Source: M55B111 sp964614065
GTDB lineage: Bacteria > Bipolaricaulota > Bipolaricaulia > M55B111
DNA: 5,477 bases
Reading direction: 5' to 3'
Assembly (NCBI GenBank): GCA_964614065.1
Contig: CAZTJJ010000112.1
Location: 1-5,477, forward strand
The position numbers were made by a program, and so were the translations under genes. The notes beneath the pieces are model-generated. The model was given only the letters and a program-made list of their open reading frames with translations. It was not told the DNA's origin and did no database searches. The number at the start of each line of letters is the position of its first letter. The stretch's first letter is position 1. Positions 1 through 5,232 of the stretch are shown here, piece after piece.

Positions 1-69
1 AAGCGTTTCGGTTACCGTTTATATTCCGAAATAATTATCACGAAAATTATAAAGTAAATGACAAAACTA

Positions 70-81
70 ACCAAATTTGGT
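70..81. promoter_or_regulatory. 12-bp perfect palindrome, possible operator
   Basis: ACCAAATTTGGT reads the same on both strands, with 6-bp arms and no spacer. It is followed at once by GTTAAC, also a palindrome. Such dyads can be binding sites for dimeric regulators. It lies about 280 bp before the first transporter gene, with no recognisable promoter beside it, so the role is a guess and a chance palindrome is possible. Confidence 0.2.
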
Positions 82-143
82 GTTAACGGAAAACCTCCTG
101 AAGCCAGAAACCTAGCCACAAGGGACGAGGCATGTAAAAGACA

Positions 144-167
144 GGTTAAGCTTACAGTAAGTTAGCC
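144..167. repeat. Bulged inverted repeat (hairpin)
   Basis: GGTTAA at 144-149 pairs with TTAGCC at 162-167 (one G-U pair), G150 bulges, and CTTA at 151-154 pairs with TAAG at 158-161, leaving the loop CAG. That makes a stem of about 10 bp. No T-tract follows on the + strand, so it is not an ordinary intrinsic terminator. It could be leader RNA structure or a DNA site. Confidence 0.3.
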
Positions 168-183
168 AAAGTACATATTTAAC

Positions 184-235
184 CTGGGTGCTGGAGAGCT
201 TCCTCGGCAAGTTTTTGTGGCTGCTGGGTGCTGGG
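184..235. repeat. Degenerate GGGTGCT heptamer repeat
   Basis: The 11-mer CTGGGTGCTGG occurs at 184-194 and again, 40 bp later, at 224-234, where it is preceded by an extra CTG. Both copies look like fragments of a tandem 7-bp unit (GGGTGCT). A related block with GGGTACT lies at 5128-5156, before the BCCT gene. Short heptamer repeats of this kind are dispersed in the intergenic DNA of some bacteria. The repeat itself is seen directly; any function is unknown. Confidence 0.4.
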
Positions 236-357
236 ACTTCTTTTGTAAAAGACCAAGGAAGGCGGTTAAACGCTAAAAACTGTAGGGGGAATCGAGGTCG
301 AACTAAAGACTATTCCAGACTTGATTATCTACTGGTACTGTTGTAGGGTTCGCTAAT

Positions 358-1266
358 ATGTTTATCGGCGTATTTCTTGCCCTGGCGGGCGCGTTTACTC
401 ATTCTGTCTCTTTTATAACGAGGAAGAAGGGGCTCGAGGTAGCGGATTACAAGCTGTTCATCCTGGCACGAGTCGTTATTGGTCTGGTTTTTTCTGTGCT
501 CCTTCTCTGGACGGTTGGCCCCGGACTATCCGGCCTGACAATTAAGGGAGCCGTACCGTTCGTGCTTACAGGTGGTCTTGCCGGCGGGTTCATTGCCCTG
601 TTCACGACAACTCTGGCAATTCACTACATCGGCGCCGCAAAAGCTCACTCCATAACTTCGTCGAGCCCTCTGGTTACCGCCGCCGGTGAGGTTATCTTTC
701 TTGGCGCGGCACTAACCTTACAGATAATACTGGGCACCGTTTTCGTGGTGATCGGTGCAGCTCTTATTTCCTTCCTGATACACCGGAAGGAGCGAGTTGA
801 GGCTGCGGATAACGACGAGGGTTCGAACCGGCCCCTTCTGGGACTTGCCATGGCATCGTATACTGTCCTGGCTATCGGTTCTCAGATGGCAATGCATAAA
901 TGGGGCCTGGATAACGGAGCAACACCGCTACAGGGCCTTTTTCTGCATGTACTAACCGCTGCCATCCTTTTCGGACTGTATTTCCTGCTCAACAACCCGA
1001 ATCTGGAGCTGCATAAGTTAAGCAAGTTTAAGTATTCCGGTAACTTTCTCATCGCGGCTGTAGCTATGGCTATTTTACCCCTGTTTAGCCTCTACGCCCT
1101 TACTTTTTTACCGGCTACAGTTGTCTCCGCTCTTATGCGTGTCGCTCCGCTTTTCACTGTTGTTTTGACTCACTTCTTCCTCAAAGGCATAGAAAGCGTG
1201 GACTGGAAAATTGGCTTGAGCACCTGCTTGATCGTCACTGGAGCAGTTCTAGTATCTTTACAGTAA
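358..1266 (+). CDS. DMT superfamily (EamA-type) membrane transporter
   Basis: The 302-residue protein is almost wholly hydrophobic, with about ten predicted membrane helices near residues 2-20, 32-51, 65-87, 96-116, 119-141, 159-178, 189-210, 229-249, 251-275 and 284-301. A charged cytoplasmic-type linker at about 142-158 separates two halves, the two EamA repeats typical of drug/metabolite transporters, and the length is normal for that family. Family members export or import amino acids, metabolites, nucleotide sugars or drugs through the inner membrane; the substrate cannot be read from this sequence. The ATG at 358 is chosen because the frame closes at a TGA (322-324) just upstream and the first helix starts at residue 2. 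The ribosome site is weak (AGGG at 345-348). A second DMT gene follows after 55 bp, so the two are probably co-transcribed. Family assignment is firm, specificity is open. Confidence 0.85.
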   Translation: MFIGVFLALAGAFTHSVSFITRKKGLEVADYKLFILARVVIGLVFSVLLLWTVGPGLSGLTIKGAVPFVLTGGLAGGFIALFTTTLAIHYIGAAKAHSITSSSPLVTAAGEVIFLGAALTLQIILGTVFVVIGAALISFLIHRKERVEAADNDEGSNRPLLGLAMASYTVLAIGSQMAMHKWGLDNGATPLQGLFLHVLTAAILFGLYFLLNNPNLELHKLSKFKYSGNFLIAAVAMAILPLFSLYALTFLPATVVSALMRVAPLFTVVLTHFFLKGIESVDWKIGLSTCLIVTGAVLVSLQ

Positions 1267-1321
1267 ATTTTTTAATTACCAGTCAACTAACCTACATCAG
1301 AACAAGTAAGGAAGGTAAAGA

Positions 1322-2236
1322 ATGATCTACCTGCTTTTCGCGATCCTTACCAGCGCTTCCATTGCACTTATATTCAAATTTAGCGAGGGCCGTAATATGG
1401 ACAGGTACGTCATCACCAGCTTCAATTACCTTGCCGCTTCTCTTGTCAGCGCAATTATAATTACTGTAAACGACTTAAAGCTACCATTCATATCTTTTCC
1501 AGTCACGGTAAGAGACCTTTGCGGCACACTTCCACCCTCCAACATTACCAGTGCCGGGAAAAGTAGCTTGATCTGGGCTTTCATTGTTGGAGTTCCTGCC
1601 GGGATCTTTTTCTTCCTTGCGTTCATATACTACCAGAAGGGAATAAACGAGAACGGAGCCGGACTGGCAGGGGCGTTTTCAAAGATCGGTATACTCATAC
1701 CGATGAGCGTATCGATCGTGTTTTGGAACGAAATACCTACTGTTATCCAGTCCGTTGGTATTGCGCTCTCGATTATCTCGATTTTACTGGTTAACATCTC
1801 ATTCAGGCGGTTCAGCGTGGATAAGCTCCGTTTGACCCTGTTGGCTCTCTTCCTGTTCAGCGGACTTGCCGAGTTTTCAAACAAGGTGTTTCAAAAATAC
1901 GGTCTCGTCGACCATAAACTTGTTTTTTTGTTTTTCGTATTCTTTACTGCATTTTTGATAAGTGCTGGATTTCTGGTCTGGAGAAATAAAACACCCGGTG
2001 CCCGAGACATGGTTACCGGGATGCTCGTTGGGCTACCAAACCTTTTTTGTTCTTACTTCTTGATCCTTGCTCTTGACGGAATGAAGGCTTCCGTAGTATT
2101 TCCGATCTACACCGCGACCACAATAGTATTGATAAACATAGGTGGATACCTGATATTCAACGAGAGATTAAAGACAAAGGAAAGGCTATCCATTGCCCTT
2201 ACGGTAGTTGCTCTGGTTTTGATAAATATCTCGTGA
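1322..2236 (+). CDS. Second DMT superfamily (EamA-like) membrane transporter
   Basis: This 304-residue protein has about ten hydrophobic segments (roughly residues 1-19, 30-49, 82-104, 114-134, 139-158, 170-185, 200-220, 230-250, 256-280, 287-303) and ends in the way usual for the family, a glycine-rich helix, an FNER-type turn and a last helix. A polar loop of about 30 residues (50-80) between helices 2 and 3 is longer than in the gene before it. The two proteins look only distantly alike, so a recent tandem duplication is unlikely. GGAAGG at 1310-1315 lies 6 nt before the ATG and fixes the start. With only 55 bp and no terminator between them, the two genes probably form one operon. Some DMT proteins work as pairs, but those are usually the short 4-TM SMR type; two full-length carriers may simply handle related substrates. 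The substrate is unknown. An 8-bp perfect hairpin lies inside the gene at 1685-1704. Confidence 0.82.
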   Translation: MIYLLFAILTSASIALIFKFSEGRNMDRYVITSFNYLAASLVSAIIITVNDLKLPFISFPVTVRDLCGTLPPSNITSAGKSSLIWAFIVGVPAGIFFFLAFIYYQKGINENGAGLAGAFSKIGILIPMSVSIVFWNEIPTVIQSVGIALSIISILLVNISFRRFSVDKLRLTLLALFLFSGLAEFSNKVFQKYGLVDHKLVFLFFVFFTAFLISAGFLVWRNKTPGARDMVTGMLVGLPNLFCSYFLILALDGMKASVVFPIYTATTIVLINIGGYLIFNERLKTKERLSIALTVVALVLINIS

Positions 2237-2373
2237 ACTAAATAGTCAGAAACCAGGGGGACGAGGATCTAAAAAGGCATCTGTCGGTTGATCATCCTCC
2301 ATCTTCTTTAAACTTTGGCTGTGTATCTCAATAGACTCTCCACCCATAATCTCCCCCAAATCAGTTTTGTGTA

Positions 2374-2429
2374 CCGGTTGTATGTCAAACTGTCAAACTC
2401 CGTCCCCGGTTGTTGACGTCCCCGGTTGT
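2374..2429. repeat. Cluster of short direct repeats upstream of the TA operon
   Basis: TGTCAAAC is repeated in tandem at 2383-2390 and 2391-2398. CGTCCCCGGTTGT occurs at 2401-2413 and 2417-2429, a 16-bp period, and its core CCGGTTGT has a third copy at 2374-2381. This dense repetition is unlike the neighbouring DNA. It may be a remnant of a dispersed intergenic repeat, or repeated binding sites upstream of the toxin-antitoxin promoter. Its 3' end meets the inverted repeat at 2427-2446. Confidence 0.5.
2394..2414 (+). repeat. Left copy of a 21-bp imperfect direct repeat flanking the TA operon
   Basis: The sequence starting CAAACTCCGTCCCCGG matches 3319-3339 in the same orientation at 18 of 21 positions; all three differences are transitions. 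The copies lie about 925 bp apart and enclose the toxin-antitoxin genes. This copy overlaps the repeat cluster at 2374-2429. Confidence 0.45.
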
Positions 2430-2446
2430 ACACTTGAAAGTATACA
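2427..2446. promoter_or_regulatory. Probable operator of the toxin-antitoxin operon
   Basis: TGTACACTT and AAGTATACA form an imperfect inverted repeat, with 8 of 9 arm positions paired around a 2-nt centre. It covers the putative -35 box at 2434-2439. A second, perfect dyad, TACAG-AC-CTGTA, follows at 2443-2454 between -35 and -10. Ribbon-helix-helix antitoxins generally bind such dyads as dimers and repress their own operon, so the position fits autoregulation. Binding by this antitoxin is inferred. Confidence 0.45.
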
Positions 2447-2462
2447 GACCTGTAGATAATAT
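2434..2462 (+). promoter_or_regulatory. Putative sigma70 promoter of the toxin-antitoxin operon
   Basis: TTGAAA at 2434-2439 and TAATAT at 2457-2462 are 17 bp apart, close to the sigma70 consensus. Transcription would start near 2469, giving a short leader of about 25 nt before the antitoxin start. GATAAT at 2455-2460 is an alternative -10 with a less favourable 15-bp spacer. The overlap with the inverted repeats suggests repression by blocking polymerase. Confidence 0.5.
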
Positions 2463-2479
2463 TGTAACAGATTTGAAAC

Positions 2480-2485
2480 GGAGGT
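2480..2485 (+). promoter_or_regulatory. Ribosome binding site that decides the antitoxin start
   Basis: GGAGGT lies only 2 nt before an ATG at 2488 but 8 nt before a second in-frame ATG at 2494. The second spacing is normal for bacteria and the first is too short, so 2494 is the preferred start. The two choices differ by only two residues (Met-Ala). Confidence 0.6.
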
Positions 2486-2493
2486 AAATGGCA

Positions 2494-2745
2494 ATGCCAA
2501 CAACGAGAATATCAAAAGCAACCCACAAACTTCTCCAGAGGTTATCCGAGGAGGAAGGCACTTCAATGCAGAGTATAATTGAAAATGCTTTAGAAGAATA
2601 TCGAAGAAATAAGTTTATAGAGAAAAGTAATGAGGCATACATGGAACTCAGGCAAAGAGAGGAAGATTGGGCACAAGAAAAGGAAGAGCGAGAAACCTGG
2701 GATAAAACGTTGCAAGATGGATTTGAAAAGGATGCTCGCGAATGA
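2494..2745 (+). CDS. Ribbon-helix-helix (CopG/MazE-like) antitoxin
   Basis: The predicted 83-residue protein (85 if the ATG at 2488 is used) begins with a short polar strand, TTRIS at residues 3-7, followed by two helices at about 8-20 and 24-39. This is the strand-helix-helix layout of ribbon-helix-helix DNA-binding proteins; dimers pair the strands and insert them in the major groove. The rest (about 44-83) is highly charged, Glu-rich and probably helical, as expected of an antitoxin tail that wraps round the toxin and is open to proteolysis. The stop codon overlaps the start of a MazF-type toxin (ATGA), so the two are translationally coupled in the usual antitoxin-first order. It should neutralise the toxin and, with it, repress the operon through the dyads at 2427-2454. 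The RHH fold and role are well supported by sequence pattern and context; exact subfamily is not assigned. Confidence 0.85.
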   Translation: MPTTRISKATHKLLQRLSEEEGTSMQSIIENALEEYRRNKFIEKSNEAYMELRQREEDWAQEKEERETWDKTLQDGFEKDARE

Positions 2746-3080
2746 ACCCTTCTCGAGCTGAAATATGGGGGGTAAACCTTGGACTAGGAAAGGGTCACGA
2801 ACAGGCAGGTCAGAGGCCCGGATTAATAGTATCCGTAGATAAGTTCAATCATGGGCCCGCAGGACTAGTGGTAGTTATACCTTTGACTACAGTAGATAAG
2901 CAAATTCCCTGGCACGTAAAGATCGAACCGCCCGAGGGGGGGATGAACCAGGCAAGTTATATAAAGACTGAAGATATAAGGTCTGTGTCAAAAAAACGTT
3001 TATCAAAAAGGTGGGGAACTATCTCAAAGAATACTATGGGAAAAGTAGATTATAGGGTGCGTATATTGTTAAATCTTTAA
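2742..3080 (+). CDS. mazF: MazF/PemK-family toxin (mRNA interferase)
   Basis: The 112-residue protein has the usual MazF length and motifs in order: an N-terminal EIWGVNLG strand (residues 7-14), the signature GHEQAGQRP (18-26) with the Arg-Pro pair that carries the catalytic arginine of the family, the core strand VVVIPLTT (43-50) with the conserved threonine, and SYIKTEDIRSV followed by KKRL (72-87). Known members are ribosome-independent endoribonucleases that cut single-stranded mRNA at short specific sites and halt growth when the labile antitoxin is lost. The cleavage sequence cannot be predicted here. Its start lies inside the antitoxin stop (4-bp ATGA overlap), which ties toxin synthesis to antitoxin translation. 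No key residue seems missing, so the toxin is probably active. The operon may act in stress response, phage defence or simply as a stabilising element. Confidence 0.92.
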   Translation: MNPSRAEIWGVNLGLGKGHEQAGQRPGLIVSVDKFNHGPAGLVVVIPLTTVDKQIPWHVKIEPPEGGMNQASYIKTEDIRSVSKKRLSKRWGTISKNTMGKVDYRVRILLNL

Positions 3081-3253
3081 TCCAAATCTAGGACTTAACT
3101 CCCCATGTATTTCACAATTAATTAGTGCAGAAAACGGTAACCTAAAAGTACAGAGTTGGGCCACCAATATTTCCAATTCATTTCAGACAAAGAAAGGAAA
3201 ACCTTCGACAGTTCATATTTACATTTATCTGATCTCGAACTGCTTGTGCGATA

Positions 3254-3308
3254 AGTGTAGAGCTCTTTTGTTTACAGAAAGATAATCACTCAAGAATTAT
3301 CCTACACT
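3254..3308. repeat. Nested inverted repeats, possible three-way RNA junction
   Basis: AGTGTAG (3254-3260) pairs with CTACACT (3302-3308). Inside it GATAAT (3281-3286) pairs with ATTATC (3296-3301), which abuts the outer arm, and TCTTT (3264-3268) can pair with AAAGA (3278-3282), competing for two bases with the previous stem. Together they can be drawn as a closed junction. The stems are short and AT-rich, so chance is possible, and the element lies upstream of the mapped methyltransferase promoter, so it would need another transcript. Confidence 0.25.
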
Positions 3309-3318
3309 GTAAAATAGC

Positions 3319-3339
3319 CAAACTTCGCCCCCGATTGTT
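3319..3339 (+). repeat. Right copy of the 21-bp imperfect direct repeat flanking the TA operon
   Basis: This sequence, starting CAAACTTCGCCCCCGA, matches 2394-2414 at 18 of 21 positions. It lies about 240 bp past the toxin stop. Its last three bases are shared with the inverted repeat at 3337-3352. Same-orientation copies on both sides of the toxin-antitoxin genes could be traces of insertion, or two copies of a dispersed intergenic repeat. Confidence 0.45.
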
Positions 3340-3352
3340 TGTGACCACAAAC
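3337..3352. repeat. Perfect 7-bp inverted repeat
   Basis: GTTTGTG and CACAAAC are exact reverse complements separated by only AC, so the site is better suited to a dimeric DNA-binding protein than to a tight RNA hairpin. It directly follows the right copy of the flanking repeat. No promoter is evident beside it. Confidence 0.35.
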
Positions 3353-3415
3353 ATCATAAGGTGGTTAAGTCCCGCATCTCGTTATAAATGTTGATCCATT
3401 CACCAGCCGCCATAG

Positions 3416-3433
3416 CCCGGGTTTTAACCCCGG
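3416..3433. repeat. GC-rich near-palindrome, REP-like
   Basis: CCGGGTT (3417-3423) and AACCCCGG (3426-3433) pair with one extra C, leaving two T's as the loop. GC-rich near-palindromes in intergenic DNA are typical of REP-like elements mobilised by Y1 (RAYT) transposases, but only one copy is visible and no transposase is present. No T-tract follows, so it is not a standard terminator. Confidence 0.35.
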
Positions 3434-3494
3434 TGATATGTTTGGTCTAAGTCCCCCTATCTATGGGTACGTGATGTGCGTGAATTAATCTACT

Positions 3495-3522
3495 TTGACA
3501 AAATCAACAAACGCGCTACAAT
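3495..3522 (+). promoter_or_regulatory. Strong sigma70 promoter of the methyltransferase gene
   Basis: TTGACA at 3495-3500 is a perfect -35 consensus and TACAAT at 3517-3522 matches the -10 consensus in five of six bases, with a 16-bp spacer. Transcription should start near 3529, leaving a leader of about 115 nt. This is the best promoter in the window and supports a bacterial host and high potential expression of the gene downstream. Confidence 0.7.
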
Positions 3523-3643
3523 ATTCGTAGTTTAACCCAGTATATCGAATTGTTTTTTTTATCACGAGGAATATTTACGAGAATTATGCCTCTTACAGGC
3601 AAACCACGTTATAGACTTAATAGAAAAATAGGAGGAAACGTCA

Positions 3644-5056
3644 ATGATCCATCAAAATTTTCTGACCGACGATTTACTGTCAGATGAAGAAATACAACAG
3701 ATTCACGATACAACCATGGAAATCTTTGAGGAAACTGGTGTTGAGGTGCACAACGACGAGGCCCTCGAAGTGTATGCTGACCACGGTGCAAAGGTAGAGG
3801 GTGAAAAGGTCTACTTTGACGAGGACCTGGTCAAAGAATACGTCAGTAAGGCACCTTCCCAGTTTAAACTTCACGCGAGAAATCCAGAGAATACCGTGAC
3901 CGTCGGTGGAGATGGTGCAGTACTCGCTCCAGGTTACGGCGCCCCTTGGGTAACGGAGAACGGTAACAATCGGGACGCGACCTACGAGGATTACGTTAAT
4001 TTCACCAAGCTGGCGTCGGCAAGCGACAATCTGGACGTCCTGGGGGGAGTTCTCGTAGAACCCACCGACCTGAGCGACGAGGAGCGCCACGTCAAGATGT
4101 TCTACGCTGCCGCGAAGAACTCGGACAAACCGCTTATGGGAAGTGCGCTCGGAAAGAAGAAGGCAAGAGATGTGATTAAGATGTCCAGCATGCTCCAGGG
4201 CGAAGACGAGATAATTGACGACCGCGCAGTCGTCATTACGTTGATCAACAGCACAAGCCCATTGAACTACGACGACAGGATGCTGCAGGCGCTAATGGAG
4301 CATGCCAGATACAACCAGGCTACGGTTATTGCCTCTCTAATAATGGCCGGATCCACCGGTCCAATAACGGTAGCCGGAACAATTACCCTCCAGAACGTCG
4401 AAGTTCTGGCTGGCGTAATATTCTCACAAATGGTAAATCCCGGTGCCCCCGTAGTATACGGATCCGCTTCCACCATCGTCGACCTAAACACTGGCGATTT
4501 AGCGGTGGGGGGTCCGGAATATGCGAAGTTCATCGGAGCGACAGCTCAGCTCGCCCGCAGCTACGGCCTACCGTGCAGGGGCGGTGGTTCGATAACCGAC
4601 TCTCTGCTGGTAGACGGACAGGCGGGATACGAGTCGATGATGATGTTCAACACCACGGTAAATCACGGTATGGACTTCGTGCTGCACTCTGCCGGACTGC
4701 TGAAGAATTACATGGCCATGTCCTACGAGAAGTTCATCATGGACGACGAGATTCTGGACATGGTTAATAACTACCAGCAGGGCCTGGAGGTAAACGAAGA
4801 ATCGATCGACAAAACGGCGATTCAAAACGTCGGTCATTCCGGACATTACCTCAAGGAGCCAAGTACCATTAGACATATGAAAGACTTCCGTGTACCGACT
4901 CTCAGCAACAGAAAAGGCTTTGAGGTGGAAGGAGCTCTTACCACGGCGTACGAGCGGGCGCACGATATCTGTGAGGAAACACTTGAGGAATTCGAACCGC
5001 CCGAACTCGATTCTGAAATCGACAAAAAACTACAGGATTACATGGATCAAATTTAA
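3644..5056 (+). CDS. MttB-superfamily corrinoid methyltransferase, pyrrolysine-free (MtgB-like)
   Basis: The 470-residue soluble protein belongs to the trimethylamine methyltransferase (MttB) superfamily, TIM-barrel enzymes that move a methyl group from a methylated amine to a Co(I) corrinoid protein. Recognisable blocks are an N-terminal helical part ending in EETGVEVHN (29-37), SLIMAGSTGPIT (211-222), GLPCRGGGSITDS (308-320), DGQAGYES (324-331), HSAGLL (348-353), MSYEKFI (359-365) and a C-terminal HYLKEPST segment (411-418). There is no in-frame TAG, so unlike true MttB it does not contain pyrrolysine; characterised pyrrolysine-free members use quaternary amines such as glycine betaine (MtgB), proline betaine or carnitine. 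A BCCT carrier next door favours glycine betaine or a relative. AGGAGG at 3630-3635, 8 nt before the ATG, fixes the start, and length is near that of MtgB. The protein is notably acidic, which hints at a salt-adapted host. No corrinoid protein gene is in the window. Family is certain, substrate inferred. Confidence 0.92.
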   Translation: MIHQNFLTDDLLSDEEIQQIHDTTMEIFEETGVEVHNDEALEVYADHGAKVEGEKVYFDEDLVKEYVSKAPSQFKLHARNPENTVTVGGDGAVLAPGYGAPWVTENGNNRDATYEDYVNFTKLASASDNLDVLGGVLVEPTDLSDEERHVKMFYAAAKNSDKPLMGSALGKKKARDVIKMSSMLQGEDEIIDDRAVVITLINSTSPLNYDDRMLQALMEHARYNQATVIASLIMAGSTGPITVAGTITLQNVEVLAGVIFSQMVNPGAPVVYGSASTIVDLNTGDLAVGGPEYAKFIGATAQLARSYGLPCRGGGSITDSLLVDGQAGYESMMMFNTTVNHGMDFVLHSAGLLKNYMAMSYEKFIMDDEILDMVNNYQQGLEVNEESIDKTAIQNVGHSGHYLKEPSTIRHMKDFRVPTLSNRKGFEVEGALTTAYERAHDICEETLEEFEPPELDSEIDKKLQDYMDQI

Positions 5057-5127
5057 TTAAGGCCAAGTTATATTTTGGGTTTGCCGAAAAGGAGAGACCA
5101 CGTCGTTAATTTATACCAACTAGCGAA

Positions 5128-5156
5128 TTTTTGGTGACTGCGTGGTGGGTACTGGG
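5128..5156. repeat. GGGTACT-type repeat, related to 212-235
   Basis: TTTTTGGTGACTGC followed by TGGTGGGTACTGGG resembles positions 212-235 (TTTTTGTGGCTGC, then TGGGTGCTGGG), allowing short gaps. It lies in the 176-bp spacer between the methyltransferase and BCCT genes, and the earlier block lies before the first DMT gene. The spacer otherwise shows no clear promoter or terminator, so the BCCT gene may be read through from the methyltransferase promoter. Confidence 0.35.
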
Positions 5157-5232
5157 TTAAACAACAAGGTATTTATCGTACTAACAATCTAAAATCAATT
5201 AACAAGAACCGATTAGGAGGTTAACTCTAAAC

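Larger units (their letters stand above)
1..357. other. Gene-free upstream region with small repeats and hairpins
   Basis: I see no gene here that I can support. On the + strand frame 1 is open from the window edge to a TAA at 55-57, so these 18 codons could be the tail of an upstream gene, but they resemble no family I know. The rest has frequent stops. It holds a 12-bp palindrome at 70-81, a bulged hairpin at 144-167, a repeated GGGTGCT-type motif at 184-235 and an AT-rich perfect inverted repeat at 239-252. I found no convincing sigma70 promoter for the transporter gene that follows, although one is expected somewhere in this stretch. Confidence 0.6.
3081..3643. other. Long gene-free region before the methyltransferase
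   Basis: No gene with a usable start, ribosome site or recognisable product was found in these 563 bases on either strand. The region holds a nested inverted repeat (3254-3308), the right copy of the 21-bp repeat (3319-3339), a perfect inverted repeat (3337-3352), a GC-rich near-palindrome (3416-3433), a strong sigma70 promoter (3495-3522) and a leader of about 115 nt containing an eight-T run (3552-3560). No terminator with a convincing stem and T-tract was found after the toxin gene. Confidence 0.6.

Noticed and set aside
181..300. Possible glycine riboswitch or T-box leader before the first DMT gene
   Set aside because: I looked for the conserved glycine riboswitch core and for the T-box TGGNACCGCG antiterminator sequence; neither is present, and there is no terminator stem with a T-tract.
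2262..2301. GAGGAT ... ATCCTC inverted repeat after the second DMT gene as a terminator
   Set aside because: The arms are short, the loop is about 25 nt and no T-tract follows, so it does not meet the pattern of an intrinsic terminator.
2385..2642. 85-codon - strand open frame across the antitoxin promoter and N-terminus
   Set aside because: It overlaps the promoter, operator and start of the convincing antitoxin gene, and its hydrophobic translation is a by-product of the opposite strand.
3098..3285. Open + strand frame with a Cys-containing stretch (CLCDKC) ending at a TAA at 3283-3285
   Set aside because: I found no start codon or ribosome site in that frame, and the translation resembles no family. 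Most likely a chance open frame in the spacer.
3680..4090. 136-codon open frame on the - strand inside the methyltransferase gene
   Set aside because: It lies wholly within a well-supported conserved gene and has no family resemblance or ribosome site; it is a shadow frame, as are the other - strand frames at 4267-4533 and 4568-4963.
3644..5056. Methyltransferase as a true pyrrolysine-containing trimethylamine methyltransferase
   Set aside because: The reading frame is uninterrupted over its full family length and has no in-frame TAG codon, so pyrrolysine cannot be encoded.
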